The notes: a model not told the origin generated them from the sequence alone. Counted from the stretch's first letter, positions 17,301-24,710 are shown. The stretch: DNA of 64,000 bases from CAVZMO01 sp963776195 (GCA_963776195.1 CAVZMO010000024.1:1-64000), one strand, 5' to 3'. A program made the numbers and translations.

Positions 17301-17599
17301 CTGACGTCTGGCGTCGGCGTCAATGTCACATTAGTGGGAAGAACGTTGGTATAATTGTGACTACAGGTAACGCCGCAGTTTATGTAACCATCATTACTTG
17401 TAACAGTACCGGTACCTGTACCATTCTTGGTTACCGTTAGAGTGCCACCCATTGCGCCCGACGGCATGGCCGCCAGAAATACAAGGAAACACAAAAAAAG
17501 GAGAGCGGCGTATTTCGGTTTAGAGTTTAAAGTCCCACGGAAAGAAATATTATGCACCAGCTTCTTTCCCCTTCCCCTCGTTGATATCCCTCTTTTCAT
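14333..17599 (-). CDS. Secreted repeat protein with InlB-type repeats and sortase-like C-terminal tail
   Basis: About 1,088 residues from ATG 17599, chosen because GGAGGGG lies just before it (an ATG eight codons upstream has none). Signal peptide ~res 28-51 (AALLFLCFLVFLAAMP). Residues ~52-330 hold three divergent Gly/Thr-rich units, each ending in a VTATF-type strand. Residues ~331-845 are seven near-identical ~74-residue repeats of the divergent InlB B-repeat type (TYTVTPSAG...TPQTVNYN...GYHI...GTCGG...ADCTV), each with two Cys, probably a disulfide. An eighth, diverged unit follows. Then a ~120-residue beta domain (VTIPYN, RLFHWTSGWGDVTTSV). The tail is GYTTGA, a hydrophobic helix (1062-1079) and KKSEWLR. 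Exported, then probably anchored by the adjacent sortase. Adhesin or surface-layer role is a guess. Confidence 0.85.
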   Translation of the reverse strand: MKRGISTRGRGKKLVHNISFRGTLNSKPKYAALLFLCFLVFLAAMPSGAMGGTLTVTKNGTGTGTVTSNDGYINCGVTCSHNYTNVLPTNVTLTPTPDVSSTFASWTGCDSVNGNQCTVSMSLLGGNKTVTATFNIKTFTVTANANGNGTGSVASNTGGINYNYPAASTGTTSAINYGTNVVLTASSGTGSTTSWADCAGAGGTPSGNGTSTATCTFSSLTENKTVTATFTLNTYTVTANGVGNGSGTITGNLSGDSINATWNGSTLTGDNTATVNYGSGPYTVTGSANTGSTVAWTSGCNSTSGNGTTSATCTLNSPITSAKSITATFTLNQYTVTPSAGAGGTINPSTPQTVNYNQTTSFTVTPNTGYHTSSVNGTCGGTLVGNTYTTNAVTADCTVAASFAINTYTVTPSAGAGGTINPSTPQTVNYNATTSFTVTPNTGYHIVSIGGTCGGSLVGNTYTTNAVTADCTVVANFAINTYTVTPSAGANGTINPSTPQTVNYNATTSFTVTPNTGYHISSVGGTCGGSLVGNTYTTNAITADCTVVANFAINTYTVTPSAGANGSINPSTPQTVNYNQTTSFTVTPNTGYHISSVTGTCGGSLVGNTYTTNAVTADCTVVANFAINTYTVTPSAGTGGTINPSTPQTVNYNATPSFTVTPSTGYHITSVNGTCGGTLVGNTYTTNAITADCTVVASFAIDTHTVTPSAGTGGSINPSTPQTVNYNQTTQFTVTPNTGYHAVMSGTCGGSLVGNTYTTNAITADCTVVASFAINTYTVTPSAGSGGTINPSTPQTVNYNQTIQFTVTPNAGYHIVSVMGCGGTLAGNTYSTGSITSNCGVSANFAADVSTHTITASAGSGGSISPSGAVSVNNGANQTFNITANSGYHIYSVSVDGAPVGTVSSYTFTNVTAAHTISAIFVADAGVSIDGTTHYNYTVNLGDGVIVTFTQITGPCTISKTTSGTPPGVAPSGYRFASNFYDISHAGCNISGAITVTIPYNESAVIGPEANLRLFHWTSGWGDVTTSVDTVNNTITGVTSSLSPFGAGYPYSGGYTTGANTYVIAFLALIAITTGVILIKKSEWLRNI
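15065..16609 (-). repeat. Seven tandem 222-bp coding repeats
   Basis: The DNA encodes seven ~74-residue InlB-type units in tandem. Most differ by synonymous changes, but some stretches are identical: the 70 bp at 15279-15348 equals 15498-15567. That points to recent duplication or gene conversion within the array. Confidence 0.85.
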
Positions 17600-18063
17600 A
17601 ACCCCTCCAGCCTTAAAATACATTTATAATTCTGCTTTATAATTTTATAATTTAAATAAAAGCTTATGATAAATTAGATATCTTTTAAAACCTTTACTTC
17701 TTCATGGATTAAATTGTGAAAGTTCTTTCCAGAAGAGTCTCTGTTTGAATCCTGCCTAATATGCATTGATAGTTCTACTTTTCTGCGATGTTAAGAAAAT
17801 AATCATCTATTAAGAAATTAATTTTATTAGCATATGCATAATTAAGCATAAAGATAATAATATTATCAATAGAATATTGGTTTTAAAGCAATTGCGAATT
17901 AGTTATAGCCAATATTCAAACTAAAGTTTTAATCCACCTTGCATCTGATTGATTTATAATTCATTTTTAAATTGATCAGTAAGTTTTCCTCAAGAAAACA
18001 CTTGCCTTTAGTATTGGGATTTACTATTTTTTATAGGAATAATAAAATCCTAAGGAAGGAAAT
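17600..18063. other. AT-rich divergent promoter region
   Basis: A 464-bp gap between the divergent repeat-protein gene and the LSm-like gene. It is far richer in A+T than the flanks, with many A/T runs, and contains no open frame of note. It must carry the start signals for both genes; no clear -35/-10 pair could be singled out among the AT-rich matches. Confidence 0.5.
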
Positions 18064-18228
18064 ATGAATGATTTAACCGGAAAGACTGTTATCGTTGAAA
18101 CTCAGGAAACAAGCTATACGGGTAAACTCATCGAGATCGGTGAGGAGGAAGTCCACCTTGAAACGGAGATGGGATGGATTGTTATCCCTGTTGAACGGAT
18201 TGCGTCGATAAGGGAAAAAGAAAGTTAG
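18064..18228 (+). CDS. Small LSm/Hfq-like protein (54 residues)
   Basis: A short gene with ribosome site TAAGGAAGGA five bases before ATG 18064. The product (begins MNDLTGKTVIVETQ, ends RIASIREKES) has the alternating pattern of a five-strand Sm barrel: GKTVIVET, SYTGKLIEIGEEEVHLE, TEMGWIVIPVERIASI, the last resembling the Sm2 motif. LSm-like mini-proteins bind RNA or serve as small oligomeric scaffolds. Its stop overlaps the convergent rsmE stop by 4 bp. Real gene status rests on the ribosome site and the Sm-like pattern; the family assignment is inference. Confidence 0.6.
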   Translation: MNDLTGKTVIVETQETSYTGKLIEIGEEEVHLETEMGWIVIPVERIASIREKES

Positions 18229-18989
18229 CCCATATCTCCACACAGGAATTGTACTAATGTAACTGCCGAGATTGCAGCGGTCTCGGCCCTGAGGATCCTT
18301 CTTCCGAGAGATGTGACAAGAAGCCCCTTTTCTTCTGCAAGATTAACTTCCTCTTTTGTAAACCCGCCCTCCGGGCCGACTAACATTATAAAGGATGAAG
18401 GTCGAAGCGGCCCTTCGCTGAGATCCGCTTCGGGATGAGGGATGAAGGATGAAAATGCTTCCGATAGTTTCATCCCACCTTCTTCATAAAATATGCATCC
18501 GTGAGAGATAAAACGTGAAGCGTGAATAGAGAAAATATTCTTAAATTCGACTGGTTCATGAACGACCGGGACTACACTCCGTCCCGATTGTCTTGCTGCC
18601 TCTTCAGCTATCTTTCTCCATCGGGTAATCCTCCTTGTCTCTCTTATCTGGCTTCTCTCTGAGATAACAGGGATTATCTCTTTCACTCCGAGTTCCGTTG
18701 TTTTCTGAATGATTATGTCCATCTTTTCCCCTTTGAGCAATCCCTGCGCAAGAGTAATGCCTAAAGGGGATTCGAAATTACAAGGGAATTTTTCGATAAC
18801 CTCAGCGATTACTTCTTTTCTGTCGGACTTTATTAGAGAAGTCTTAAAACAGTTACCTTCTCCATCGAAGACAATTAAATCATCCCCCTTCCGGCATCTG
18901 AGAACCGATGTAAGATAATGAACCTTCTCGCCTGTAATTGAGATTTTGTTTTCTTTGGGATCGACGGTTGGCAGGAATATCCGTGGCAA
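18225..18989 (-). CDS. rsmE: 16S rRNA (uracil-1498-N3)-methyltransferase
   Basis: A 254-residue SPOUT-class enzyme that methylates U1498 of 16S rRNA with SAM. N-terminal PUA-like domain (MPRIFLPTV...HYLTSVLRCRKGD), then QKTTELGVKEIIPVISERS, RWRKIAEEAARQSGRSVVP and the SAM knot LVGPEGGFTKEE with LGRRILRAETAAI. Start is TTG 18989, two bases after the dnaJ stop, so it is translated from the heat-shock mRNA. Residues ~180-198 (PHPEADLSEGPLRPSS) are an insertion just before the knot, encoded by a repeat-like palindromic sequence. Confidence 0.92.
   Translation of the reverse strand: MPRIFLPTVDPKENKISITGEKVHYLTSVLRCRKGDDLIVFDGEGNCFKTSLIKSDRKEVIAEVIEKFPCNFESPLGITLAQGLLKGEKMDIIIQKTTELGVKEIIPVISERSQIRETRRITRWRKIAEEAARQSGRSVVPVVHEPVEFKNIFSIHASRFISHGCIFYEEGGMKLSEAFSSFIPHPEADLSEGPLRPSSFIMLVGPEGGFTKEEVNLAEEKGLLVTSLGRRILRAETAAISAVTLVQFLCGDMG
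18391..18455. repeat. Palindromic GGATGAAGG repeat inside rsmE
   Basis: Within rsmE the DNA reads AAGGATGAAGG at 18391, a GAAGCGG/CCGCTTC stem, and then GGGATGAGGGATGAAGG. The repeated GGATGA units and dyad symmetry are unlike the rest of the gene and encode the extra residues before the SAM knot. A related CATCCTTCGTCCTTCG stretch is in gspJ. Confidence 0.5.
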
Positions 18990-18991
18990 TC

Positions 18992-20089
18992 TTACTTCTC
19001 TGCGCCTGTGAAGAGGTTCTTGATTCTTTCCTTAAAGGACTTATTTACTTCATCTCCGGCTATGTGCGCAAACTCATCGAGTAATTCCTTCTGCCTCGGC
19101 GTCAGGCTTTTGGGCACCTCCACATACACTCTGACAATCTGATCGCCCCTCCCGTGACTGCCGAGTCTCTGTATACCCTTTCCTTTCAGATGGAACACCC
19201 TTCCTGAGGGAGTACCCGGAGCAATCCTGATCTTGGCCGTTTCGTCGATAGTCGGGACCTCGATTTCCGCCCCAAGGGCTGCTTGCGGAAACGAAATGGG
19301 TACCTCACAATAAAGGTCATTCCCCTCTTTTTTGAAAAAAGGATGCTCTTCGACACCGATATAAATATATAAATCGCCGCGGGGACCGCCGTACATGCCC
19401 ATTTCTCCCTCATGAGAAACCCTGAGCCTCGAACCTGTATCCACGCCAGCCGGTATCTTTAAATGAATGCTCCTGAATTTCTTGACCTTGCCCGCTCCGT
19501 TACAGACCTTGCAGGGGTCGGTAACAACCTTTCCCGATCCGCCACATTTTTCGCAAGTTCGGGAGATACTGAAGAAACCCTGCTGGATCCGCATCTGGCC
19601 GGCACCTTTGCAATTGGGGCAAGTGGCCGGTGCTTTACCCCGGGCCGAACCGGAGCCGCCACATTCATCGCACATCTCCCATCGCGGCACTTCTATCGTC
19701 TTTTCCGTGCCGAATGCCGCTTCCATAAGCGTTATGCCGAAATCGTATCTGAGATCGTTTCCTTTTGTCGGACGCGCCCTGCGCTGGCCGGTAAACGTCC
19801 CGAAGAAATCACCGAAGATGTCTTCGAAAACATCGCCAAACCCTCCCCCGAACGGACTATAGCCCTGCGCTACGCCCTCAGCGGACCCGAACCTGTCATA
19901 GTTCGCCCTCTTTTGGGTGTCCATCAGGCATGAATAAGCCTCGTTGATCTCCTTGAATTTGTCTTCAGACTCCTTGCTGTCCGGATTTCTGTCGGGGTGG
20001 TATTTCATGGCAAGCTGCCTGAATGCCTTCTTAATTTCAGCTTCAGTGGCATCCCGTAATACTCCAAGCAGTTCGTAATAATCTTTCAT
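18992..20089 (-). CDS. dnaJ: Chaperone DnaJ (Hsp40)
   Basis: A 365-residue co-chaperone that delivers substrates to DnaK and triggers its ATPase. J-domain 1-70 with HPD in KYHPDRNPDS; G/F-rich linker ~75-105; a zinc domain with four CxxCxGxG-type repeats (CDECGGSG, CPNCKGAG, CEKCGGSG, CKVCNGAG); then the two C-terminal substrate-binding barrels. No Shine-Dalgarno sequence is visible before ATG 20089, and a -10-like TATTAT lies only ten bases upstream. It is separated from dnaK by 364 bp containing a MITE-like repeat. Confidence 0.96.
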   Translation of the reverse strand: MKDYYELLGVLRDATEAEIKKAFRQLAMKYHPDRNPDSKESEDKFKEINEAYSCLMDTQKRANYDRFGSAEGVAQGYSPFGGGFGDVFEDIFGDFFGTFTGQRRARPTKGNDLRYDFGITLMEAAFGTEKTIEVPRWEMCDECGGSGSARGKAPATCPNCKGAGQMRIQQGFFSISRTCEKCGGSGKVVTDPCKVCNGAGKVKKFRSIHLKIPAGVDTGSRLRVSHEGEMGMYGGPRGDLYIYIGVEEHPFFKKEGNDLYCEVPISFPQAALGAEIEVPTIDETAKIRIAPGTPSGRVFHLKGKGIQRLGSHGRGDQIVRVYVEVPKSLTPRQKELLDEFAHIAGDEVNKSFKERIKNLFTGAEK

Positions 20090-20098
20090 ATGTATACA

Positions 20099-20128
20099 AT
20101 AATATAAATTTTAATGATAATTACTCAA
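20099..20128 (-). promoter_or_regulatory. Possible dnaJ promoter directly at the start codon
   Basis: On the minus strand TTGAGT (20128-20123) and TATTAT (20104-20099) are 18 bases apart. Transcription would begin nearly at the dnaJ ATG (20089), giving a leaderless mRNA, consistent with the missing ribosome site. Match quality is moderate in AT-rich DNA. Confidence 0.35.
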
Positions 20129-20184
20129 ATTAAAAAAGCTGATAAGGCATATTATCGTTACGTACCACAAAATATCGGGCTGAT

Positions 20185-20327
20185 AATCAGAGTCTGTTTA
20201 TAAACTCTGATTCGTGTCACCCTGAGCTTGTCGAAGGGTTCATAATTGGTTAATTTTACGTCATGGTTCGACAAGCTCACCATGACAGTTTGGCATTATG
20301 CCGACATTTGTGGACAAATTCTAATTA
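20185..20327. repeat. MITE-like element, family 1, copy B
   Basis: A 143-bp copy, inverted relative to the one at 3315-3459. It has the same ends (AATCAGAGTCTGTTTATAAA on the left; CTAATTAG on the right) and the same two inner hairpins (GTCATGGT...ACCATGAC and ACCCTTCG...CAGGGTG). It sits between dnaK and dnaJ and probably separated an originally continuous operon. Confidence 0.82.
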
Positions 20328-20365
20328 GCGCAGCCCGTCCGGATATTAAAACTGATTTTCAATAA

Positions 20366-20400
20366 GAAGACTGCATCCGCACTAACAGGATGCAGTCTTC
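20366..20400 (-). terminator. Perfect 13-bp hairpin after dnaK
   Basis: GAAGACTGCATCC (20366-20378) pairs perfectly with GGATGCAGTCTTC (20388-20400) around nine bases. It is 54 bp past the dnaK stop. On the minus strand the stem is followed by TTATTGAAAATC, a poor U-tract, so it may act as mRNA-stabilising structure or attenuator as much as a terminator. Confidence 0.55.
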
Positions 20401-20453
20401 AAAGGTATTGTCTGCACTAAGCTTTTTGAATATTTTTGCTGTGAACTACCTTC

Positions 20454-22379
20454 CTAGCTTCCTTTCTTATCCTTCTCTACATCCTCAAACTCGGCTTCCA
20501 CAACTTCCTCTTCGGGTCCCTTTGTACTCGCCTGCGGACCAGCATCCGAGGGGCCCGCACCTGCTTGTGCGTCGGCGCCCTTATAAAGGTGTTCCGCGAG
20601 CTTGTGGGATTTGGTTGTAAGATTTTCTACTGCGGCCTTAATTTCGGATGCTTCGTTACTCGTATCCTTGACCTTCTTGCATCCCTCGATTGCTTCTTCG
20701 ATCTCTTTCTTTTCCGCCTCATTCAGTTTATCGCCGTAATCTTTGAGAGATTTCTCGACCGTATAAACGAGGGTATCAGCTTCATTCCTCGCCTCTGCGA
20801 GTTGTTTTTTCCTTTTATCTTCATCTGAATGCGACTCTGCATCGCGCACCATCTTTTTGATCTCGTCCTCGTTAAGGCCGCTCGATGCGGTTATCCTTAT
20901 AGACTGTTCTTTCCCTGTCCCGAGGTCTTTTGCCGAAACATGCAATATGCCGTTTGCATCGATATCGAACGTCACTTCTACCTGCGGGATTCCTCTCGGC
21001 GCAGGAGGAATGCCTATAAGCTCGAAGTTACCGAGAAGCTTATTGTCGGCGGCCATCTCTCTTTCCCCCTGAAATATCTTAATAGAAACCGCCGGCTGGT
21101 TGTCCGTCGCCGTAGAAAATATCTGACTCTTCTTCGTCGGGATGGTAGTATTCCTTTCGATTATCTTGGTAAATATGCCCCCGAGCGTCTCGATCCCAAG
21201 GGACAAAGGTGTAACATCAAGAAGCAGTACCTCCTTCACATCCCCCTTAAGGACCGCCCCTTGTATCCCCGCTCCGACGGCAACGACCTCATCGGGGTTT
21301 ACCGTTTTGTTTGGTTCTTTCCCAAAAAAATTCTGGACCGTTTGCTGCACCTTTGGTGTCCTTGTCTGGCCTCCCACGAGCAATATTTCGTCAATGTCCG
21401 TAGTAGAAAGGTTGGCATCGGACAGTGCGTTTTTACAGGGGCCTGTGGTGCCTTCTATGAGGTCACCGACGAGCTGTTCGAGTTTTGACCTTGTCAATTT
21501 CATCAGCAGATGCTTGGGACCTGTGGCATCCGCAGTTACAAACGGAAGGTTTATCTCCGTTTCCGTGGCATTCGAAAGCTCTATCTTGGACTTCTCAGCG
21601 GCTTCCTTGAGCCTCTGCAATGCCATTCTGTCGCTCTTAAGGTCTATGCCCTGGTCTTTCTTGAATTCTTCGACCAGCCAGTCCATGATCCTAAGATCAA
21701 AGTCATCACCACCCAGGTAGGTATTTCCGTTTGTGGATTTAACCTCGATGACGCCTTCTCCGATTTCGAGTATGGATATGTCAAATGTCCCGCCGCCGAG
21801 GTCGTAGACCCCGATCTTTTCCTCTTTCTTTTTGTCCATGCCGTAGGCGAGTGCTGCTGCCGTCGGTTCATTGATTATCCTCAGAACATTCAGTCCCGCG
21901 ATTCTCCCTGCATCCTTTGTTGCCTGCCGCTGACTGTCGTCAAAGTATGCCGGCACCGTAATGACTGCTTCTGTCACAGTTTCGCCCAGGTAATCCTCAG
22001 CAGCCTGCTTGAGCTTTTGAAGGATCATTGCTGATATCTCGGGCGGAGAATAGCTTTTGCCCCTTATTTCCACATGTGCGTCTCCGTTCGGCGCCTTGAC
22101 GATCTTATAGGGGAGTCTTTTTTTGGCGTGTTCAACCTCCGGGGTATCGTACTTCCTTCCCATGAGCCTCTTTATCGAATATATGGTATTTTCCGGATTC
22201 GTTATTGACTGTCTTTTCGCGATCTGTCCGACGAGCCTTTCTCCCTTCTCGGTAAAAGCCACAACAGACGGCGTTGTCCTGGCCCCTTCCTGATTCGGAA
22301 TTACGACAGGTTCGCCTGCCTGAACTACGGCAACGACTGAATTTGTAGTCCCGAGATCTATACCAACTGCTTTGCCCAT
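20454..22379 (-). CDS. dnaK: Chaperone DnaK (Hsp70)
   Basis: A 641-residue Hsp70. Start ATG 22379 is chosen because AGGAGG lies eight bases upstream and the product then begins MGKAVGIDLGTTNS; a longer frame to 22400 would overlap grpE. ATPase domain (YDLGGGTFDISILE; ITVPAYFDDSQRQATKDAG; VGGQTRTPKVQ), interdomain linker VLLLDVTPLSLGIET, substrate-binding domain, and an acidic tail EEEVVEAEFEDVEKD. It folds proteins with DnaJ and GrpE; all three genes are here. It begins one base after the grpE stop. Confidence 0.97.
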   Translation of the reverse strand: MGKAVGIDLGTTNSVVAVVQAGEPVVIPNQEGARTTPSVVAFTEKGERLVGQIAKRQSITNPENTIYSIKRLMGRKYDTPEVEHAKKRLPYKIVKAPNGDAHVEIRGKSYSPPEISAMILQKLKQAAEDYLGETVTEAVITVPAYFDDSQRQATKDAGRIAGLNVLRIINEPTAAALAYGMDKKKEEKIGVYDLGGGTFDISILEIGEGVIEVKSTNGNTYLGGDDFDLRIMDWLVEEFKKDQGIDLKSDRMALQRLKEAAEKSKIELSNATETEINLPFVTADATGPKHLLMKLTRSKLEQLVGDLIEGTTGPCKNALSDANLSTTDIDEILLVGGQTRTPKVQQTVQNFFGKEPNKTVNPDEVVAVGAGIQGAVLKGDVKEVLLLDVTPLSLGIETLGGIFTKIIERNTTIPTKKSQIFSTATDNQPAVSIKIFQGEREMAADNKLLGNFELIGIPPAPRGIPQVEVTFDIDANGILHVSAKDLGTGKEQSIRITASSGLNEDEIKKMVRDAESHSDEDKRKKQLAEARNEADTLVYTVEKSLKDYGDKLNEAEKKEIEEAIEGCKKVKDTSNEASEIKAAVENLTTKSHKLAEHLYKGADAQAGAGPSDAGPQASTKGPEEEVVEAEFEDVEKDKKGS

Positions 22380-22380
22380 A

Positions 22381-22995
22381 TCAACATTCCTCCTCGACAT
22401 TATTTGTGTTTCCTCTGTTTATTCCTGTTTCTCCCTCTTCTTCCCCGCTTGCGGTTTTTTTTGATACCGCAACGAGGGAGGGCCGTAAAACTTTGTCCTT
22501 TAATCTGTATCCCTTCCTGAATTCTTCTACAACCAGGTTATCGCCGACATCATCGCGCTCCACTTGCGACATAGCATGATGTACCGCCGGGTCAAATGAT
22601 TTGCCGGCTGCCTCTATCTCGTTCAATCCGAATTTATCGAGGGTCTTCTTTAGTTCTTTGAGCGTGATTTCCACGCCCTGTATAAGCCCGGAAGAAACGT
22701 CATCCGAGGCATGTTTCAGGGCCATCTCAAGGTGATCGATAACCGGCAAGAGTTCGTAAAGGAGACTTTCATTCCCGTATTTTATGATTTCTTCTTTATC
22801 CTTATTGACCCTCTTTTTGTAATTTTCAAATTCGGCATAGAGTCTGACATACCTGTCATTCAATTCCTGAAGCTGGGCATCTAGCCTGTCTTTTTCATCG
22901 ACAGGAGCCTGCACAGCGCCTTCGCCGCTTTTTGCTTCACTTTCTTCCGTATTCACTGTCGGTTTTTCTTCGTTCATTTTCGGCCTCTTGCCCAT
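22381..22995 (-). CDS. grpE: Nucleotide exchange factor GrpE
   Basis: A 204-residue protein that releases ADP from DnaK. An acidic N-terminal tail (res 1-40), a long coiled coil (LQELNDRYVRLYAEFENYKKRV) and the compact beta head with AMSQVERDDVGDNLVVEEFRKGYRLKDKVLRPSLV, the family signature. Starts 5 bp after hrcA; ATG for MNEEK six codons in is an alternative start. Confidence 0.95.
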   Translation of the reverse strand: MGKRPKMNEEKPTVNTEESEAKSGEGAVQAPVDEKDRLDAQLQELNDRYVRLYAEFENYKKRVNKDKEEIIKYGNESLLYELLPVIDHLEMALKHASDDVSSGLIQGVEITLKELKKTLDKFGLNEIEAAGKSFDPAVHHAMSQVERDDVGDNLVVEEFRKGYRLKDKVLRPSLVAVSKKTASGEEEGETGINRGNTNNVEEEC

Positions 22996-23000
22996 TCTCC

Positions 23001-24041
23001 CTACCTTCCCGCAAGCATCCTCGTGATGAATTTGGCGGTGTTTTCAACAATATAAATTGCCTTCGCATAGTTCATCCTTGTGGGACCGATTATCCCGACT
23101 ACGCCGATCGGACGGTCGCCTTCCTTGCACGGAGAGACAACCACGCTCAGTTTTTTCATTTCATCCTGATCATGCTCAGATCCTATGAGAACCTGGACGC
23201 CTTCCCCTTCAGAGATTGTATCAAGGAGCTTGATGATCCTATGTTTGTCTTCAATTGCCTTTGAAAGTTCCCGAATTTTTTTCAGATCGGCGAAATCCGG
23301 CAATTCAAGCACCTCAGAGAGTCCGGATACGAAGAGCTCATTAAGGGGGAAATAAAGCGCTTCCCTGCATATTCTCATCGCTCTTGATATAAGGTTGTCG
23401 CATTTTGTTTTTTCTTTCGACATCTCTTTCAATAATTTGAGACGAATCTCATCGAAGGTACAGCCGGAAAATTCCGAGTTCAGATAATGAGCAATCCTGT
23501 TGAGATCTTTTTGCGATATATCGGGATCAACAGAGAGAACTTTATTTTTTATCAGTCCTTCAGCGGTAAAGAGTACCGCAGCCACTTTGTCGGCTTGATA
23601 CTTCAGGAGGTCAATCCTGCTCAGCGTTGTCATATCCGGCGTCGGGGACATTGCTACGCCGAGGTAATGAGACAACATCGAAAGACTTTTTGTTGTTTCA
23701 CTCAGCAGTAACTCTATATCGTTTTTCAATATTTCCAGTCTTCGGTAAAGTCCCTGGAGAATCTCAATCTCAATGTTTGAGTAGAAGTCAGCTTCTGTAG
23801 CAAGTGAATCCACGTAACATCTGTAGCCGAGGTCTGTCGGTATCCTGCCGGCGGAAGTATGGGGCTGGGTGAGAAAACCCATTTCCTCAAGGTCTGACAT
23901 AATATTTCTTATCGTTGCAGGGGAAAGGCCGAAAGAATACCTTTTTGTAACGATCCTGGAACCAACAGGGTCAGGGTAGTTAATGTAGCTCTGGACTACA
24001 GCATAGAGGACTTTTCTGCTTCTTTCGCTTAAATTTTCCAT
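23001..24041 (-). CDS. hrcA: Heat-inducible transcription repressor HrcA
   Basis: A 346-residue repressor. Start ATG 24041 (MENLSERSRKVLY) is preferred over a TTG at 24056 because the longer form would run through the operator. N-terminal winged helix (VGSRIVTKRYSFGLSPATIRNIMSDLEEMGFL, then HTSAGRIPTDLGYR), GAF-like middle domain, C-terminal dimer domain (VVSPCKEGDRPIGVVGIIGPTRMNY). HrcA binds CIRCE and is kept active by chaperonins. The CIRCE site lies directly before its start, so it represses its own operon. Confidence 0.96.
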   Translation of the reverse strand: MENLSERSRKVLYAVVQSYINYPDPVGSRIVTKRYSFGLSPATIRNIMSDLEEMGFLTQPHTSAGRIPTDLGYRCYVDSLATEADFYSNIEIEILQGLYRRLEILKNDIELLLSETTKSLSMLSHYLGVAMSPTPDMTTLSRIDLLKYQADKVAAVLFTAEGLIKNKVLSVDPDISQKDLNRIAHYLNSEFSGCTFDEIRLKLLKEMSKEKTKCDNLISRAMRICREALYFPLNELFVSGLSEVLELPDFADLKKIRELSKAIEDKHRIIKLLDTISEGEGVQVLIGSEHDQDEMKKLSVVVSPCKEGDRPIGVVGIIGPTRMNYAKAIYIVENTAKFITRMLAGR

Positions 24042-24043
24042 AG

Positions 24044-24070
24044 TTAGCACTCTCAACGGTCAAGTGCTAA
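24044..24070 (-). promoter_or_regulatory. CIRCE operator (HrcA-binding site)
   Basis: TTAGCACTC, nine bases, AAGTGCTAA: eight of nine positions in each arm pair and it matches the CIRCE consensus with one change (GAGTGCTAA expected). It ends two bases before the hrcA start codon and so also covers the ribosome-binding region. Confidence 0.92.
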
Positions 24071-24071
24071 T

Positions 24072-24101
24072 ACTTTAACAAGTAACCGATTTACGTGTCA
24101 A
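24072..24101 (-). promoter_or_regulatory. hrcA operon promoter
   Basis: On the minus strand TTGACA (24101-24096) and TAAAGT (24077-24072) are 18 bases apart and lie immediately upstream of CIRCE, the normal arrangement for a housekeeping-sigma promoter blocked by HrcA. The remainder of the gap to 24352 shows no gene. Confidence 0.65.
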
Positions 24102-24352
24102 GAGGACACCCGCAAGGCGCCTTCGATAAGGCGAGAAAAAGTTTATATGTCAATGAGTTCGTCTCAGATCATCTTCTCTATCTGTATAGTCAGCCAACTC
24201 TTTTGATTTGTCGTAAAACTGAGCCGCAGGGGGCAATTGGGTCTTTCCGATTGTGAACTATGGTCGAAACAACGGCGGCGTCCGTACCTTATAAACTCCA
24301 AACGAGGGTTAACCCGTGTCAGGTCGATGCCGTTGTTATCTGCTCGCGATAA

Positions 24353-24709
24353 TCAGTATTCCAACCCCAGCTTTGAAGAAACCTCTTTGAGTTTCTTATC
24401 GAGTGTCCAAATGGGAACTTTAGTCAATAGAGCCGAAACAATCAAATTCATATCAATGTACCCTAACCCTTTTCCCATAAGTGAATAATTCTCTATGAAA
24501 TGCATCACTTCTTCATGTTCTGCATGGTCCGCCAGAGGCAGGGCCTGCAAGAGAGAAAGAATTTCAGACCTGTTTGAGAGATTGCCGCAAGCGAGTTCAC
24601 CAACGATGAATAGATGACAAACAACCTGGCCTTCATTCAATAGATTTTCAAGTCCAATGTTGCCGGATCGAAGATGTGCAACCCACACCGAAGTGTCAAC
24701 AAGAACCAT
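24353..24709 (-). CDS. vapC: VapC-family PIN-domain toxin
   Basis: A 118-residue PIN ribonuclease. The acidic active site is present: Asp5 in MVLVDTSVW, Glu38 in VGELACG, Asp86 in GYIDMNLIVSA and Asp104 in WTLDKKL. VapC toxins cut tRNA or rRNA and are held inactive by VapB. Its ATG is one base past the vapB stop, so the two are translated as a pair. Confidence 0.9.
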   Translation of the reverse strand: MVLVDTSVWVAHLRSGNIGLENLLNEGQVVCHLFIVGELACGNLSNRSEILSLLQALPLADHAEHEEVMHFIENYSLMGKGLGYIDMNLIVSALLTKVPIWTLDKKLKEVSSKLGLEY

Positions 24710-24710
24710 T

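Noticed and set aside
19463..22034. Several long frames opposite dnaJ and dnaK (up to 219 residues)
   Set aside because: Complement shadows of highly conserved chaperone codons, with no ribosome sites and no family resemblance.
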